A stretch of 64,000 bases of DNA from Trichoplax adhaerens (Eukaryota > Placozoa > Uniplacotomia > Trichoplacea > Trichoplacidae): NCBI RefSeq assembly GCF_000150275.1, contig NW_002060948.1:4940241-5004240 (forward strand). The letters run 5' to 3'. The notes below the pieces were generated by a model. The model worked only from the letters and a program-made list of their open reading frames with translations. It ran no database searches and had not been told where the DNA came from. This document shows positions 49,850-62,353 of this stretch, one piece after another. The position numbers and the translations under genes were made by a program. Position 1 is the first letter of the stretch; every line of letters starts with the position of its first letter.

Positions 49850-50983
49850 CTATGACGACTGCTTTTTTCGAATTAAGCTACACACTGAGCTAATATAGCG
49901 CAACCATCGAGGAGCATTGCTTCTAAAGGTATAATTAAAGTAGCCGTAAATAATCGCGTTATAAGCAACACTAGTATAGTTTAAGAGAATTAAAATGTTG
50001 ATAATACTATTAACTAGGTAATAATTGAAGCCTAAAATTAACTGAAACTCTATTAGCATAAAGATTAAATAATATGGTAGATTACTAGCGATAAACAAGG
50101 CGAGACATGCAATAAAAATTTTAATCACTCGTTTTTTTATTCTTAATCCAGAGCTATACCGAGTTGATCGATCGCCACGTTCATTGGTGAATCTTGTACT
50201 CGTAGACGTAGGTGCATATTTAGAAATTGGTCCTGATCGCCATAACTTTTTTGCAGCAATGATGTATAATGTTGTCATGATGCCAGTTGGTATTAGGAAG
50301 ATCAAAATCGTGAAAGATAGCCATAAATATAATTTTGAAACTGGAATATAGATATAGGGATGACCTGAATTAGTAATATTGAGATCTAAATCCGGATTTA
50401 ACGGCCAGTCTGGGACACATACATTAAATCTTTGATTACCGATAGTAATAATCTTCATATAATTTGCGTAAGGCGTCCAAAATGAGAAGGCAAACAACCA
50501 ACATAATGGTAAAAAAATGTAAACTTTTATTAGATTCATTCTTCGTTTGTATTTTGTTGGATATACAATCGAATTATATCGATCAATGCAGATAGTTGTT
50601 AATGTAATCGATATCGATGTAATGCACCCTCCTGGTATAATTTGAAGCATTTTACATACAGAGATATTAAATGGGTAAAAGAATAATGCCTGAATTGGAT
50701 ATAGCAGTTCATAAATTTTAATCGGTATCCGTATCCATACTATTAACAATCCGGCAATGGCTAAATTACAAACCAATAGATTGATTGGCGTCCTCAGATG
50801 TTTGTTCATCATAGTAATCCATAAGATTAATAAGTTACCAGGAATAGCTACAATACCGACGAACATATATATGACAGCAATGATGATGAAAACTACACGC
50901 ATAGCTGGTTCACCAAAATTACTTATTCTAGCATCGGTGGTTGTTAGTGTGCTATTAATTGTATCATTAAAGCTACCATTCAT
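49850..50983 (-). CDS. Rhodopsin-like GPCR, array member 4 (most diverged)
   Basis: 377 residues in one exon. The same landmarks as members 1 and 3: IPGNLLILW in helix 1, NLAIAG (no Asp2.50) in helix 2, CKM then CIDRYNS in helix 3, a second-loop Cys in FNVCVPDW, ASNLPYY in helix 6 and AYNAIIYGYFN in helix 7, then a conserved C-terminal RSNAPRWLRYI. The N-terminus differs in sequence but still carries glycosylation sequons (NGS, NDT, NST). It lacks the leader-intron block seen upstream of the other copies, consistent with an older split from them. It reads in the same direction as the others. Confidence 0.95.
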   Translation of the reverse strand: MNGSFNDTINSTLTTTDARISNFGEPAMRVVFIIIAVIYMFVGIVAIPGNLLILWITMMNKHLRTPINLLVCNLAIAGLLIVWIRIPIKIYELLYPIQALFFYPFNISVCKMLQIIPGGCITSISITLTTICIDRYNSIVYPTKYKRRMNLIKVYIFLPLCWLFAFSFWTPYANYMKIITIGNQRFNVCVPDWPLNPDLDLNITNSGHPYIYIPVSKLYLWLSFTILIFLIPTGIMTTLYIIAAKKLWRSGPISKYAPTSTSTRFTNERGDRSTRYSSGLRIKKRVIKIFIACLALFIASNLPYYLIFMLIEFQLILGFNYYLVNSIINILILLNYTSVAYNAIIYGYFNYTFRSNAPRWLRYISSVCSLIRKKQSS

Positions 50984-52649
50984 ATTGGTATTTTAAGATA
51001 GACAAGTCGGCAAAGAGACTTCACAAGCTGAAAGATACTTAATTTACTAGATAATTCCAACTTTCTAAAGCTTTTAAATTGCTATATATTATTTGATATC
51101 ACGCGCGGACATAGTCAAGCTGCGATAAAACTTCAATTTTTCTTCCGATAACTATTTGGTTATTCTTTTTACCCGCAAGCTCTTTTTGCCAATTTATATA
51201 TTTATTCGTGTTACAAAGTTTAGACTTTATTCCATTCAAAATTTTTCGCTAAGAGTATCATCATTCTAGATTACAATTTCCGTAATAATAAAATGTGCCA
51301 GATTGAAACGATTAAGCAAGCTCTTCTCGTCAAGTTATATAATTTTCTTGTATTACAAAATTTGAACTTTACTCCATCCAAATTTTCCGCGAAGAGTATC
51401 CTTCTGGATCACAACTTTCTCTTTAATGAAAATATACTGTATAGAAACGATAAATGATGTTTTTTTAATTACTGTGTACATTACTATAAAGCCAACTGAT
51501 TAGAAAAGAAGATTTTTAGTTTATAGTAATTATAGCTTCGACAATCTATTAAATTAAAGATCTCCAAACTGTAGGTCTTTACTTGTATTATTAAAATTGT
51601 TGTTGCTTAGTTAATTAACATATTGCCAGTAAAGAATGGGAGTAATTGCATCAAAACGATGACGTAAACAGAAAGATGTTTGATATGGAATTGCAGAATA
51701 CCATTGAAAGTAACTTGATGAATATCGAAAATTCACATTCAATATATTCTATTAATTCAATAGGTTAATTAAAAACATTCGTAGTTCCTTTTCAGCTATA
51801 ATTATGTTGTAAATTATTACAATACCTATAGGAAGTAAAAGACTTTGGGGTTCGAACATGGTTGCTGAAATATAGGAAATTACTTTAAGCGCAATAGCGT
51901 TCTATAAATTCTCCTATATAATATAATAACGCAAATTGGTGCACCAGGTAGATAATTCAATTTTTTTCTTTTTATTAAAAAAAGAAAAATATAATGCTGC
52001 ATACTGTCTCACAAGTAACCGGTATTGATTTGTAATTAAGACAAGGTTGTAGTTGAGTAAAAACATGTAGTCTCCATATAATTTTATGTATAGTGGTAGA
52101 AGATACTAGTCATACTTGCAATTCACACAGTAATCCATCCAATTAATTCACTTTAATACTAGATTACTGGGATTCTCTGATATTTACAACAGGCAGTAAC
52201 AATATTTGGCTTTTTGTAGTTCATATTACATATTACTAAATCCAGATATTGTTCCAGCGAAACCAAAATTATTATAAGTATTACGTAAATTAGTGAGATA
52301 GAAACCTTCATTGGCTGTAGAAATACGGTATGAAAGGTCATGTGGCAAGAAAAAGCAATAAAAAAGTAGCTAGCAATATTACACCTATCGATTAGCTGAT
52401 GCTACTAGATTCAAAATCGATTTCAATTGGTAACAAATTGTTAACCTGGAAGCAATAGCTGAACAACTCTATTGGCTTTGTAGTTATGACCGGTTCCCGG
52501 TTGTATAAAATGTCTCCAATATCCACACCAATTAATATGGAAGAAATTACTAATTTTCTGTTATCAATCAACTCAATTTGAAATTGATCAGCCTATCATT
52601 TGTATCTTTATCCCATACTACGCTAATGTTGTTATAAACCAACGAAATT
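50984..52649. other. Gene-free region with a local duplication
   Basis: About 51190-51320 and 51350-51460 are diverged copies of each other (tgtattacaaaatttgaactttactccatcc, then cgcgaagagtatc, then gaaacgat), about 160 bp apart. An imperfect T-rich/A-rich inverted repeat lies near 51958-51992. No gene seen. Confidence 0.5.
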
Positions 52650-53190
52650 CTACGCGAACTAATATAGTCATTATAAACTATCATGGATATCTACCTAGGG
52701 AACTACTAAAAATGATATACTAATATATATAGTTGAAAGCGATAAACTAAAGTAATTTGTAACAGTATTTATTCCTATAACAGAGCCTATCCCTCACTTC
52801 ACGACTAGAATAGCAACATATCACTGTAATTCTTGGCGGATAGATAATACAGTCATCATAAACTATCATGAATATCTATTTAGGATACTACTAAAAAAGA
52901 TATACTAACATTTATTTGGAAATGATAAACTAAAATAATTTGTAATCGGATTTTTTGCCGTAATTGTACCTTATCCCTCATTTCACTGCTATTTTTATAT
53001 TTCAAAGCAATTCTAAGCGAACAGCTAATATAGTCATCATAAAATATCATGAATATCTGTCTGGGGTACTACTAAAAAACAATATACTACTACTAAAAAA
53101 CAATATCCTCCTTGTAGTTGGAAATGATAAACTAAATCAACTTGTAAAAGCATTTTTGTTTGTAATAAAACTATTTGGAAAAGTAATAAA
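52650..53190. repeat. Tandem repeat, 3 copies of about 182 bp
   Basis: The word agtcat.ataaa.tatcatg.atatct starts near 52667, 52851 and 53032. Each copy continues with ctactaaaaa, a gatatacta-like word, gataaacta.a, ttgtaa and ccctca-ttcac. The third copy also has an internal 20-bp duplication of ctactaaaaaacaatat. The plus-strand frame at 52964-53209 overlaps the array and is not treated as a gene. Confidence 0.88.
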
Positions 53191-54104
53191 ATTATCGTGT
53201 AGTGTCTAAATCGAATATAAATTACAGCTGCTAATACAAATTAATGTAAGAGATTGTATGCGTTAGAGATCTTAACAAGAGATTATATATCAATCACAAA
53301 GTAAACAACCACGATGTTGCAGGTTCTTATTATAACAACAGACATACTTAAATCTAAAATATCTACCGCAATCGATTTGATGTTACTGTACTTAAAATAA
53401 ATTAATTCAAAAAATAAAGTAATTACTCAAAGTTTGTCAACTCTTCCTCAAGTTTTTCTAGCAGTGTCACAAAACAGCTTTGCAACAAGATAACGCAATA
53501 TACGATCAATAAGTCAATTCCTTGAACCACGTATCAAGGAACGATATCTGCACTATCACAAACACTTTTGCTCTACTAGCAGACTACACAAAGACTTAAA
53601 CGCCTCGTATTTTACGTTAAACACCAAGTTTGAGAATTCTCTTTATTTCACGATATACTGCATTTATACACTATTCCTCAATAGTTCATGAGTCATAGTT
53701 AATACAATTAACCTCGGAATCATTTACTGAATTAGATATTAAGTTTAGCTACTGCTCCCTTAATGCAGACAACAGTATTTACGAATATAGACATGTAATG
53801 ACTAATACAGAATAGTCAGATTACGATATGTCCTATCACGGAACATTTCCATGATAATTTACAATCTACCATAAGTAAATTACAATCACAATGATTGGAA
53901 CTGTAAGTAGATGATTTGCATTCCCTATTATAACTATTAATTTCAGTATGTGTATAAGTGTCACTGTCATAAAAAGTCAGTGCTATATTAAAACACAGTA
54001 TATCCAAACTAGAAGTTAACTAAATAAGGATAGTCTAACAGAATTATCCTAACATAGATATTTCTACTGTAATACAGTATTTAACACTGTAACAAGCAGC
54101 TTTA
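53191..54104. other. Spacer with an isolated partial repeat copy
   Basis: At 53395-53470 a partial, diverged copy of the 137-bp array unit occurs (attcaaaaaataaa, ttactcaaa, ttgtcaactcttcctcaagttt), about 650 bp before the array proper. No gene seen. Confidence 0.6.
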
Positions 54105-54720
54105 AGCCATAGCAGTATCTTCTTGCAATCACATTCTCATCAAGCCAGTTTAAAATTTTAATTCGTAAAACAAATTGATTCAAAAAATGAACTAATTGCT
54201 CAAAAGTTGTCAACTCTTCCTCAAGTTTTTTAGCAGCTTTATGCTATAGCTGTATCTTCTTGCAATCACATTTTCATCAAGTCAGTTTGAAATTTTAATT
54301 CGTAAAACAAATTGGTTCAAAAAATGAACTAATTACTCAAAAGTTGTCAACTCCTCCTCAAGTTTTTTAGCAGCTTTATGCTATAGCTGTATCTTCTGGC
54401 AATCACACTCACATCAAGTCAGTTTTTTGCAATTTTAATTCGCAAAATAAATTGATTCAAAAAAAATAAACTAATTACTCAGAGATTGTCAACTCCTCAA
54501 GTTTTTCAGTAGCTTTATACCATAGCAGTACCTTCTTTCAATCACGTTCTCATCAAGTCATTTTTGCAATTTTAATTCGTAAAATAAAAGAGCTCAATAA
54601 AAACATACTAACTACTCAAAGCTTGTCAACTTCTTCCTTAGTTTTTTTAGCAATTTTATGCCATAATTGCATCTTCTTGCAATTGTGTTCTCCTCAAGTC
54701 AGTTTTGCAACTTTATTCGG
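54105..54720. repeat. Tandem repeat, 5 copies of about 137 bp
   Basis: Words gcaatc/caatc recur near 54125, 54262, 54399, 54539 and 54680 (spacing 137-141 bp). Each copy reads tatcttcttgcaatcaca, tcatcaagtcagttt, attttaattcgtaaaa, attcaaaaaa, actaattactcaaa, ttgtcaactc, cctcaagttttttagcagctttatg. Copies 2 and 3 are the most alike; the outer copies are more diverged. Confidence 0.92.
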
Positions 54721-55889
54721 TACCCTGTCAATTTCACTTCTGAGACAAGTTGAAATCCAAAACTTGATACCATAACCGATTAGAAAGCTTAACATTATTT
54801 TTATGCGTACCGATTAATCGGAATAAATCTTTTATCTAACGTAGACTATTTTAATCTGTGAGGTAAAAATTATTCCCAGTAAGACTTTATTCATAATAGA
54901 TTAGAAAGCAATAAATAATGGTAGTTGCAATTGCAGAGTAATTATATTATTTCCTAGGAGAATTAGTCAGTTTCTCCAACCTTTTTGACCGAAAATATGC
55001 AATAACATCACACTGCAAAGAGTTTATTATCAATAATTAACTAAATAATCAGCTATAAATTACATTCATGAACGAGAATCTATTAAGAAACTTTATTGCT
55101 GATGTAATTAAACTTGATTGGCAACTATTTTAATAATTCTAATTTAGTAATTAGACTAATTTCATACAATTATGGATATTAGTTGTTGCCTAGGCAAGGT
55201 AAGCAAGTAATTTTTTAATACTATTCTGTAATAGATAACTTAGTGTTAATGAAACACCTTTTAATTAGTTTAAATAGATAATTTAGGATTAAAGAGACAT
55301 TATTTATTAAAATCTGCTATCAATTAGTCGATAAGGCTGAATGATGACTGTAAATCATTGCAATTAAATAAATAGCGCTCCGATCACGGAAGATCTTGCT
55401 AAGAATGCTGCTACTTACTGCAAAGCGATTAATGGAAAAGAAAATTGGCGATTTCGAAAGTAGAGATAGTAACACTTTCCTGTAGCCGATATTTTCGTCT
55501 TAGCATTCTATTAAGCACTAAATCATTTTATATTTTATTCGGTAAAATTCAACAAACTGTGTTGATTTCATATTATGCTTGCTGTAGGCTGAAATTACAG
55601 TAAGTGATAGGATATTACATCACCAATTAAAATAATACGGTATTCCTATTGAAAAGTCTTTTGAGTAAATTTTTATTTACTGACCACTTTAAAATATTAG
55701 AAATTCTTGCCATATTCTTTGCAACACCAGATAACCTTGTAGTTAGTTTGCGTTGGCAGATACGAAATTATTTGTGTTTTCATAACAGTAAAAATTGTAA
55801 GTAACGAACAAAATCTTGCCTTCCTCTACATAGCGAAATTAAATTCTATACAAGCTAATTCGTAAAAAATTGGAAAGCAGATTGATCAT
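54721..55889. other. Intergenic, no gene seen
   Basis: Starts with a block (gtaccctgtcaatttcacttctgagacaag-like) that resembles 49291-49326. Otherwise AT-rich with no supported feature. Confidence 0.45.
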
Positions 55890-56570
55890 GATTTTGGTCC
55901 ATACTAGATCATATTTGCGCTAATATTCAAGTTGTATATAAAAATTGATGATGGGAAGATTAATTCAATGTGATGGTGATACTGAGCTTATTATATCATG
56001 TTGAAAATATACCTTCAATCTATGACCGGATATTCTTGGAATTTCGACTTTAAAAATCCAATATTAGTACCGACAGCAATAAATTAATACTAAATAAATC
56101 GATAGGCAAGGTAACTTTCAATTAGCATGATTTCTACTCGATACAGATGTGATTATCGTCAACTGGACGGAAATTTGAATTCAGTAGGATGGTTATATTG
56201 AGTATACTACATCTTACTGGAAACATATCTTCATTTATGGCCGGATGCTTATCGAATTTCTACTTTAAAAGTTTCAATACTACAGACGGCAGTAATAAAG
56301 CAATATCACATAACCGATAGGTAAGATAGCTTTCAATTAGCACCATTTTCTGTTTGATAGCGATGAGATTATCGCCTCTTGGATAGGAAGTTTAATTCTA
56401 AATGCAGTTATAATCTGCATATTATATCACATTGAAGACACATTTATCAGTTATGGCCGGATGTTCATCGAATTTCCACTGTAAAAGTTTCAAAAGTAGT
56501 AATGAAAGCAATAAAGTAATATCAAGAAAATTGATAGTCACGGTAACTTTAATGGATCTGGCGATGTTCT
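55890..56570. repeat. Tandem repeat, 3 copies of about 215 bp
   Basis: The word tatggccgga or tatgaccgga recurs at 56021, 56236 and 56452. Each copy runs: ttcatc.aatttc.act.taaaa, cagtaataaa, cgatagg.aag.taact, caattagca, gattatcg, then ttatatcac..tgaa.aca. Moderately diverged copies. Confidence 0.88.
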
Positions 56571-59500
56571 TTTCCTACTCACATTCTATTCATCAATAAT
56601 CATTCTTGGTAATTTTTTTAACTCATTTTAAAAATTACCAGCTAGTACCAGTCGCGGATACTTGTAGGCTGGAAATTATTGTCTGCTTCCTTTATGAAAA
56701 TCTCTTCGTTATACAAAGCCAAATCTTCTTCTAATCATAATGACTATTTACATAGGCTTACAGTTTTATAAGCACCATACTTATTACTGCAGATGGTGTC
56801 GATAGAACAGTTTCAGATATGAATCCTTTCGAATCTATAATATCTCAAATAATAACAGCTTTCAGTTAAAATCGTGTATTTTCGTTCACATTTATCGCCT
56901 GTACTGATATCAAAACATACGATTTAAGCTCAAATCTTTATGTATAGATCTATTATCAGCTTATATCTCGTAGAATTCATAAGTTAGCTCTTGCTATTAC
57001 ATGCGGAGTATGAACATTTATATTTTTTAATTAGCAATTTACCGATCATGGCTACTTTACAAATATGCGAAAGCATAACGTGCTATAATCATTTTTCACA
57101 ATACATACTTGAGATTTAGCATTTATAAATACTTTGGAAAATCAATTTACACCTAGATACCCTAATTAAAATTTAAAATTTAAAAAAGACTTGGCTGATA
57201 CTAGACTCTGTTACATACCATAATCAATTTTTCAAAATAATACCTACTATAAAACAAGATCATATTTGAATTCCAGAGATTTTTATTGAAATTATCTAAT
57301 CCAAAATTATGATAGTAAGCATAATTGGTGGTAGATCAAATGTACTTAATGGCACCATAACATAAGATATTAAAATGCTAGATAGATTGAAAAATAAAAG
57401 CGTCTTAAGTAAATTAGCTTGGTCATTATCTTCGATTCAGGATGGTAAGTGAGTGTCTTTGTTTCGTTGTTGTGGCTCAACTTCATGAACTTTTAACGAT
57501 AAAAGCCGACTGTTAAAATTAGCAATCATAAAAGTTAATGATTATTAGCATAGTATAGCAAATCTCTGTTCGCTGGTTTATTTAAAAATCAAAATTACGC
57601 AAATATTAAGCATAGTCTATCCATTCACATCAAAGTTCAATTAATAGGTGATACAAAATTAATATTATGCTGTAAAACAAATTTTCCTAATTTCAATTAA
57701 TTATTCCTTAAAGTCAGTTTAATACCATGGCAAACATTTATCATATTCCTGCAAAAATTGAGTATACAACAATATTCAGCCGATCCTTTATAATTCGATG
57801 AACAAGTTACTTCCAATTTATAAAGAATATAAAACGATGGTAAAACTTGGAATATGCATTAAAATTCGAAAATTTCATTAGATATACTCGTATTATACTA
57901 CTTTAAATGGTTTTATAGAAAATCCAATGTTGCGGCCTCAACAATGATTTATAAAACATAATCGAAAGCTACATAAAATAATTAATCCAAGAAGAGAACG
58001 AATGAGATCACGAAGCACAGATCAGCCTAAACTTGATAAAAGAAAATTCTTTCTACTTGTTTCGCAATTCCCTAATGATACAATATGCAAGTCGCAGTGT
58101 AGTTAGAATTCCGCTATAGTTTTTGCCATTAAGAATAAAATTTGCTTAAAAATCGTTAAAATTGTAACAGATACCGTAATGAATATCTCTCGAATTGTGC
58201 TAACAATTATATATCATAAATATCAAATAGTGCACGTGAGATCAGATAGAATTTAATTCGTCAGACTGTTAAATGGATCTGAAATAATAATAGCCGTTCT
58301 GATTAGAATATGCTGTAAATTGCAGGTTGAGCATCACAGGTTTCACGGTTATGCTTCTGCCTATTTACCTGCTAAATTTTATCAAAACAGCCTATCTTAT
58401 TTGTTATAATTAATTAAAAAAACATCACTGGCAGAATAGAGAAACAAGATCTTGTAAAGGTTGGCAAATCAATGGAGATAATCCAATCGCAACTAGTATT
58501 ACATAATAATGGCCAAACACGGAAAATCCAATCATCTATCGACATTAAGTAATCCATATCCTATCCGATTTAATTTTTAAATCATGTTCCAGTTACCATC
58601 ATTTATATCATGCTGCAGGATCAAACCTTAGCCACCACTTCACTTACTATTTCTTAAAGATCAACTGAACACATTAAAAGTCACGATTAACATTGCTTAA
58701 CATGAGTCAAAATATTAAAATCTAAATGGTTACCGTATCTTATTTGAAGTATAGTTATTCGATTTGCTTTAAATTTATAGTAAGTTCCCATTATACTTTA
58801 TAAATTACTAACACATGAACAGAATTTTACATCATTTCTTTATGATTAGTTACATATTGCTAATATTGTATAATACGTAAGAGGCGTATAGGCAAGTTTA
58901 AATGAGATATCAAGGCTACATAGATAAATCGTGGTTGATGTTGTCCTCTGAAGACTAAAATAGAAATCTATTATTAACGTATCATGAACTACCGAGTAAT
59001 TAATGTTCTTGTGATTTGGATTTAGATGTATATTAATAATTAATAATTAAAATTTCCGTAGCGTATTCTGAATCATGAACAAGGAGTTTGTATTTCATGA
59101 TCAGTTTGATGATATTAAAAATATTAGCAATTAATGAATTTTTGTTGAGATTAATTATCGACATTCAATCTAAACAATTTAATCATGCGTAAATAATACG
59201 TTAAATAAGAGTCAATGGTAGAATCCTAATATTAGATTATTATAGGCTAATTAATGTCCTATCACAGCCTATTTTAATTAATTTATATTTAAATTTCTGA
59301 TTGCACTCGGAGTTATTTACTACAATGCGTACTTGTACTTCTATTTCTTTCGATCTATTAAACAGAATATAAATAAAAGTGAGCGAAATTAGCTCGTTCT
59401 TAAGAATATCGACATTCAACAAAATAGTCTGATAATTAATGTAATAAACAATATTAATGCATTCTAAATAATTACTCATCAGCGCTATTCCTGTTTCTCC

Positions 59501-61381
59501 TAATGGACTAACCATAATTGAAAAGAATTCAATCAGGCGAATTTTCCGTTATGACTTAATGATCAGTGGAGATAATCTAGTAATAATAAACTATAATTTT
59601 AAGTCAGCAGCAATTTCTAGCAGAAATCTTAAATTTTTGAGGAAATTATTTGGAGTATTAGCTAAATATAAATGTAATTACAAAAGATCTAGCTAGGTGA
59701 TTTAAGCATAACCGATATTGCCAAAGGCATCAAGAATAACAAAAAATAGAACATTATGCAATTGAAAATCATTCGTATTCGAATTTATGTTTTAGTGGGA
59801 ATGATCAATGTTTTAATTACTAGATTTAGGACATACTTTATTATGGCCCTGAAGATTGTGTAGTTAAATTGGCGTAGTTAAACCATTATTGTAGACTGTT
59901 TAGTAATTTACTGTTTAACTAGTTATAGCAGATATTGTTACTGAATTTATAATTTATAAAATTATTTTGAAAGAGATGAGTAATGTATCCCATTAATTTG
60001 ATTAATAATTAAATTTCATCCTAATCAATATTGATCAATAATTTAATTACTATTTGCAGTAGAGTATAGTTTTGCGATTAGGATAGAAAGCGTAAATCGA
60101 AATTTATTTTCTACTTTCAAGTGATTAATATTGCATCCTATCGGAATTAGCTGATATTCAAATTTCCGTCTTACTGAATGTGATCTACATTCGTATTTAT
60201 TAATTATTGGATGAAGTCTAGTAATCTACTGTATTGCGATCTATGGAAAGAAAATAGCCTAAATGATAATTCACATACGATTCCGTAGAGATCAAGATCA
60301 TTTCCGATTGGAATTAACTAATTTTCAAGTGTTTACGTTATTTAAGATAATCTACCTAAAAATAATTGCATCTAGCAATAAATTGTTTTTGTGGTCCTCA
60401 AAAGATAAAATACCTAGAGGATGATTTATTGACTACTTAAAAATAGCTACTAGAATTCTTAACTTTAAATTTGTTTTATCGCCAGCACATAATATGAGAA
60501 ATGAAAGTCAATGTAAATGTAATCTACTCGTATTTCCCATATCAATATAACCACTTGGATTAAAATATCCATGAATTAGATGAGTTGCATGCAATATTGA
60601 GCGAAGATAGTCCATTTCTTATTAAATACCTTCTATAACTGAACGCAAATAACTACGTCTATCTTACGTCATCCAGATTGATTACCTCTAATAAACAATT
60701 GCGGGCTGTATTAATACACGTATATAGTGGCTAAAAGCATCAATCTATTTCCCAAGCAAATTGACCGACAATAAATTAAAATGGCTGGAAATTAACTCAG
60801 ATCATTGAATTGACATGGCCGATATTATTCTATTTTATTACTGCAATTGTTCAACAACTCATTGATGTCTGATTTTCATCTATTTAAATTGATTATTATA
60901 AATCATGTCCACTTTTTACGTAATATAGTATGAATAAACAATGCAATTTATACCGATCATTTTATTTCAATCTCAAATGCAGTAAAAGTATCCGTATTAA
61001 TTACGATGATGGTTAATCAACAAATGAAGTAAATGAAATGCATCCAATTGATTGATTTAATGAGCGAATTTATTGAATCAAGTATCAATACCCAGGAGGG
61101 AGAAAAAAAGGTTCAATTTCGTCATTGAATTCGACAAAAGAAAGGCCAGTGGGAGTTGACCATATATTAGGTCGATATTGATTTATTTTACATTTAAAAG
61201 TTTACTTTGCAAGAGCATCAAAGGCAGGAAGAATAAACTTTTCTCATTAATATTCGTCATCCACCATGTTAAGCTTTTATTTATCGAGTTTTTAGTATAT
61301 CCGGATATTAAATCCTCTTGCAGTTGATGAATTTTCAGTTTAATTCTATCTACGCGTATCAATCAAGAAATCATAGAGCAA
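56571..61381. other. Long gene-free AT-rich region
   Basis: Nearly 5 kb with no open frame above 91 codons and no array that I could see. The minus-strand frame at 59240-59515 has hydrophobic stretches but no receptor motif. A promoter for the plus-strand receptor at 61382 is expected near the right end. Confidence 0.5.
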
Positions 61382-62353
61382 ATGAATTTGACTGAATTAT
61401 GCGTTAGTAAAATCTATCTGGATTGGATGCCTGTCGTTATCGAATCGATCTTGATTTTTGTTACCAATGGACCCATCTTGCTTTTCATCATGTGTAGACG
61501 TCGTTTACGAACACGCTCCATGTGTGTTATGGCTAGTAGTGCAATATGTTCTATTATCTTTGGCTGCTTCTACCTTGTTAAAGGACTTTTGAATATGTAC
61601 TGTGAATTTCATTCTAAACCCATTTTATGTACTATAATTCAAGCCCTAGAGTGGGGATTAGCATCAATATTCGCTTTACATGTGACATTGATTAGCTTAG
61701 AACGCTATTTTGCGATAGCTTATCCATTTAAATATCAACGTTTAGCGACACCATGTCGATTAGCGTTTCTTCTGGCAATCATATGGCTCTTTCCACTTTT
61801 GATCATGAGTTTGCCCATGATATTATACGATTTCAGTCATGGCCAAATATGTTTAAATTGGAGTAATGATCCGATATTTAGTAAAATCTTTACTTATTTC
61901 TTGGTCTTGATGTTGTCCTATTTTCCGCCACTTGCAATCCTACTGACCTATTCAGGTATTATATGTATCCTTCAACATCGCGCTAGGAGAGTTCACGCCA
62001 TAGAATATGTTAATCAAGGTTTTACTCAAAGAATCGCCAAAGTCTTAATTCAAATGCTGTTAATGACGGGCATTTATGTTACTTTGACTTCACCATTTGC
62101 CATTTTTTCCATTACAATTAGTACTGAAAACTCACCAACATTGTTAAAACTTTCCTTTTTAACTTATTTCTTAGCTATATTTTATTTAATTGTTCACCCG
62201 TTCCTTTGCGCTTATTTTACTGCAAATCTTAAAGACGAAATTGGTAAACGATTTCGTACTAGCTTTGCATTTTTTAATCGTTCCACTGTCGAAATTTTAC
62301 CCTCTAATTTTATCCAATCTTCGTATCATAATGCAAATTCACAAAATACGTAA
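61382..62353 (+). CDS. Divergent rhodopsin-like GPCR, orphan
   Basis: 323 residues in one exon, seven membrane helices, very short N-terminus with one sequon (NLT). Cys83 at the top of helix 3 and Cys157 in the second loop can pair. Helix 3 ends with ERY (E107-R108-Y109), followed by FAIAYPF, a typical class A pattern. Helix 2 (VMASSAICSII) shows no clear Asp2.50. Helix 6 has LTSP where CWxP is expected. Helix 7 has HPFLC where NPxxY is expected (Pro273 kept, Asn to His and Tyr to Cys). A basic third loop (QHRARRVHAIEY) and a helix 8-like stretch (LKDEIGKRF) follow normal layout. It is on the opposite strand to the 41.8-51 kb family and not closely related to it. Ligand unknown. Confidence 0.92.
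   Translation: MNLTELCVSKIYLDWMPVVIESILIFVTNGPILLFIMCRRRLRTRSMCVMASSAICSIIFGCFYLVKGLLNMYCEFHSKPILCTIIQALEWGLASIFALHVTLISLERYFAIAYPFKYQRLATPCRLAFLLAIIWLFPLLIMSLPMILYDFSHGQICLNWSNDPIFSKIFTYFLVLMLSYFPPLAILLTYSGIICILQHRARRVHAIEYVNQGFTQRIAKVLIQMLLMTGIYVTLTSPFAIFSITISTENSPTLLKLSFLTYFLAIFYLIVHPFLCAYFTANLKDEIGKRFRTSFAFFNRSTVEILPSNFIQSSYHNANSQNT

Noticed and set aside
59240-59515. Hydrophobic minus-strand frame considered as a decayed receptor
   Set aside because: No receptor motif (GN, DRY, NAxxY or paired Cys) and no similarity to the intact copies.
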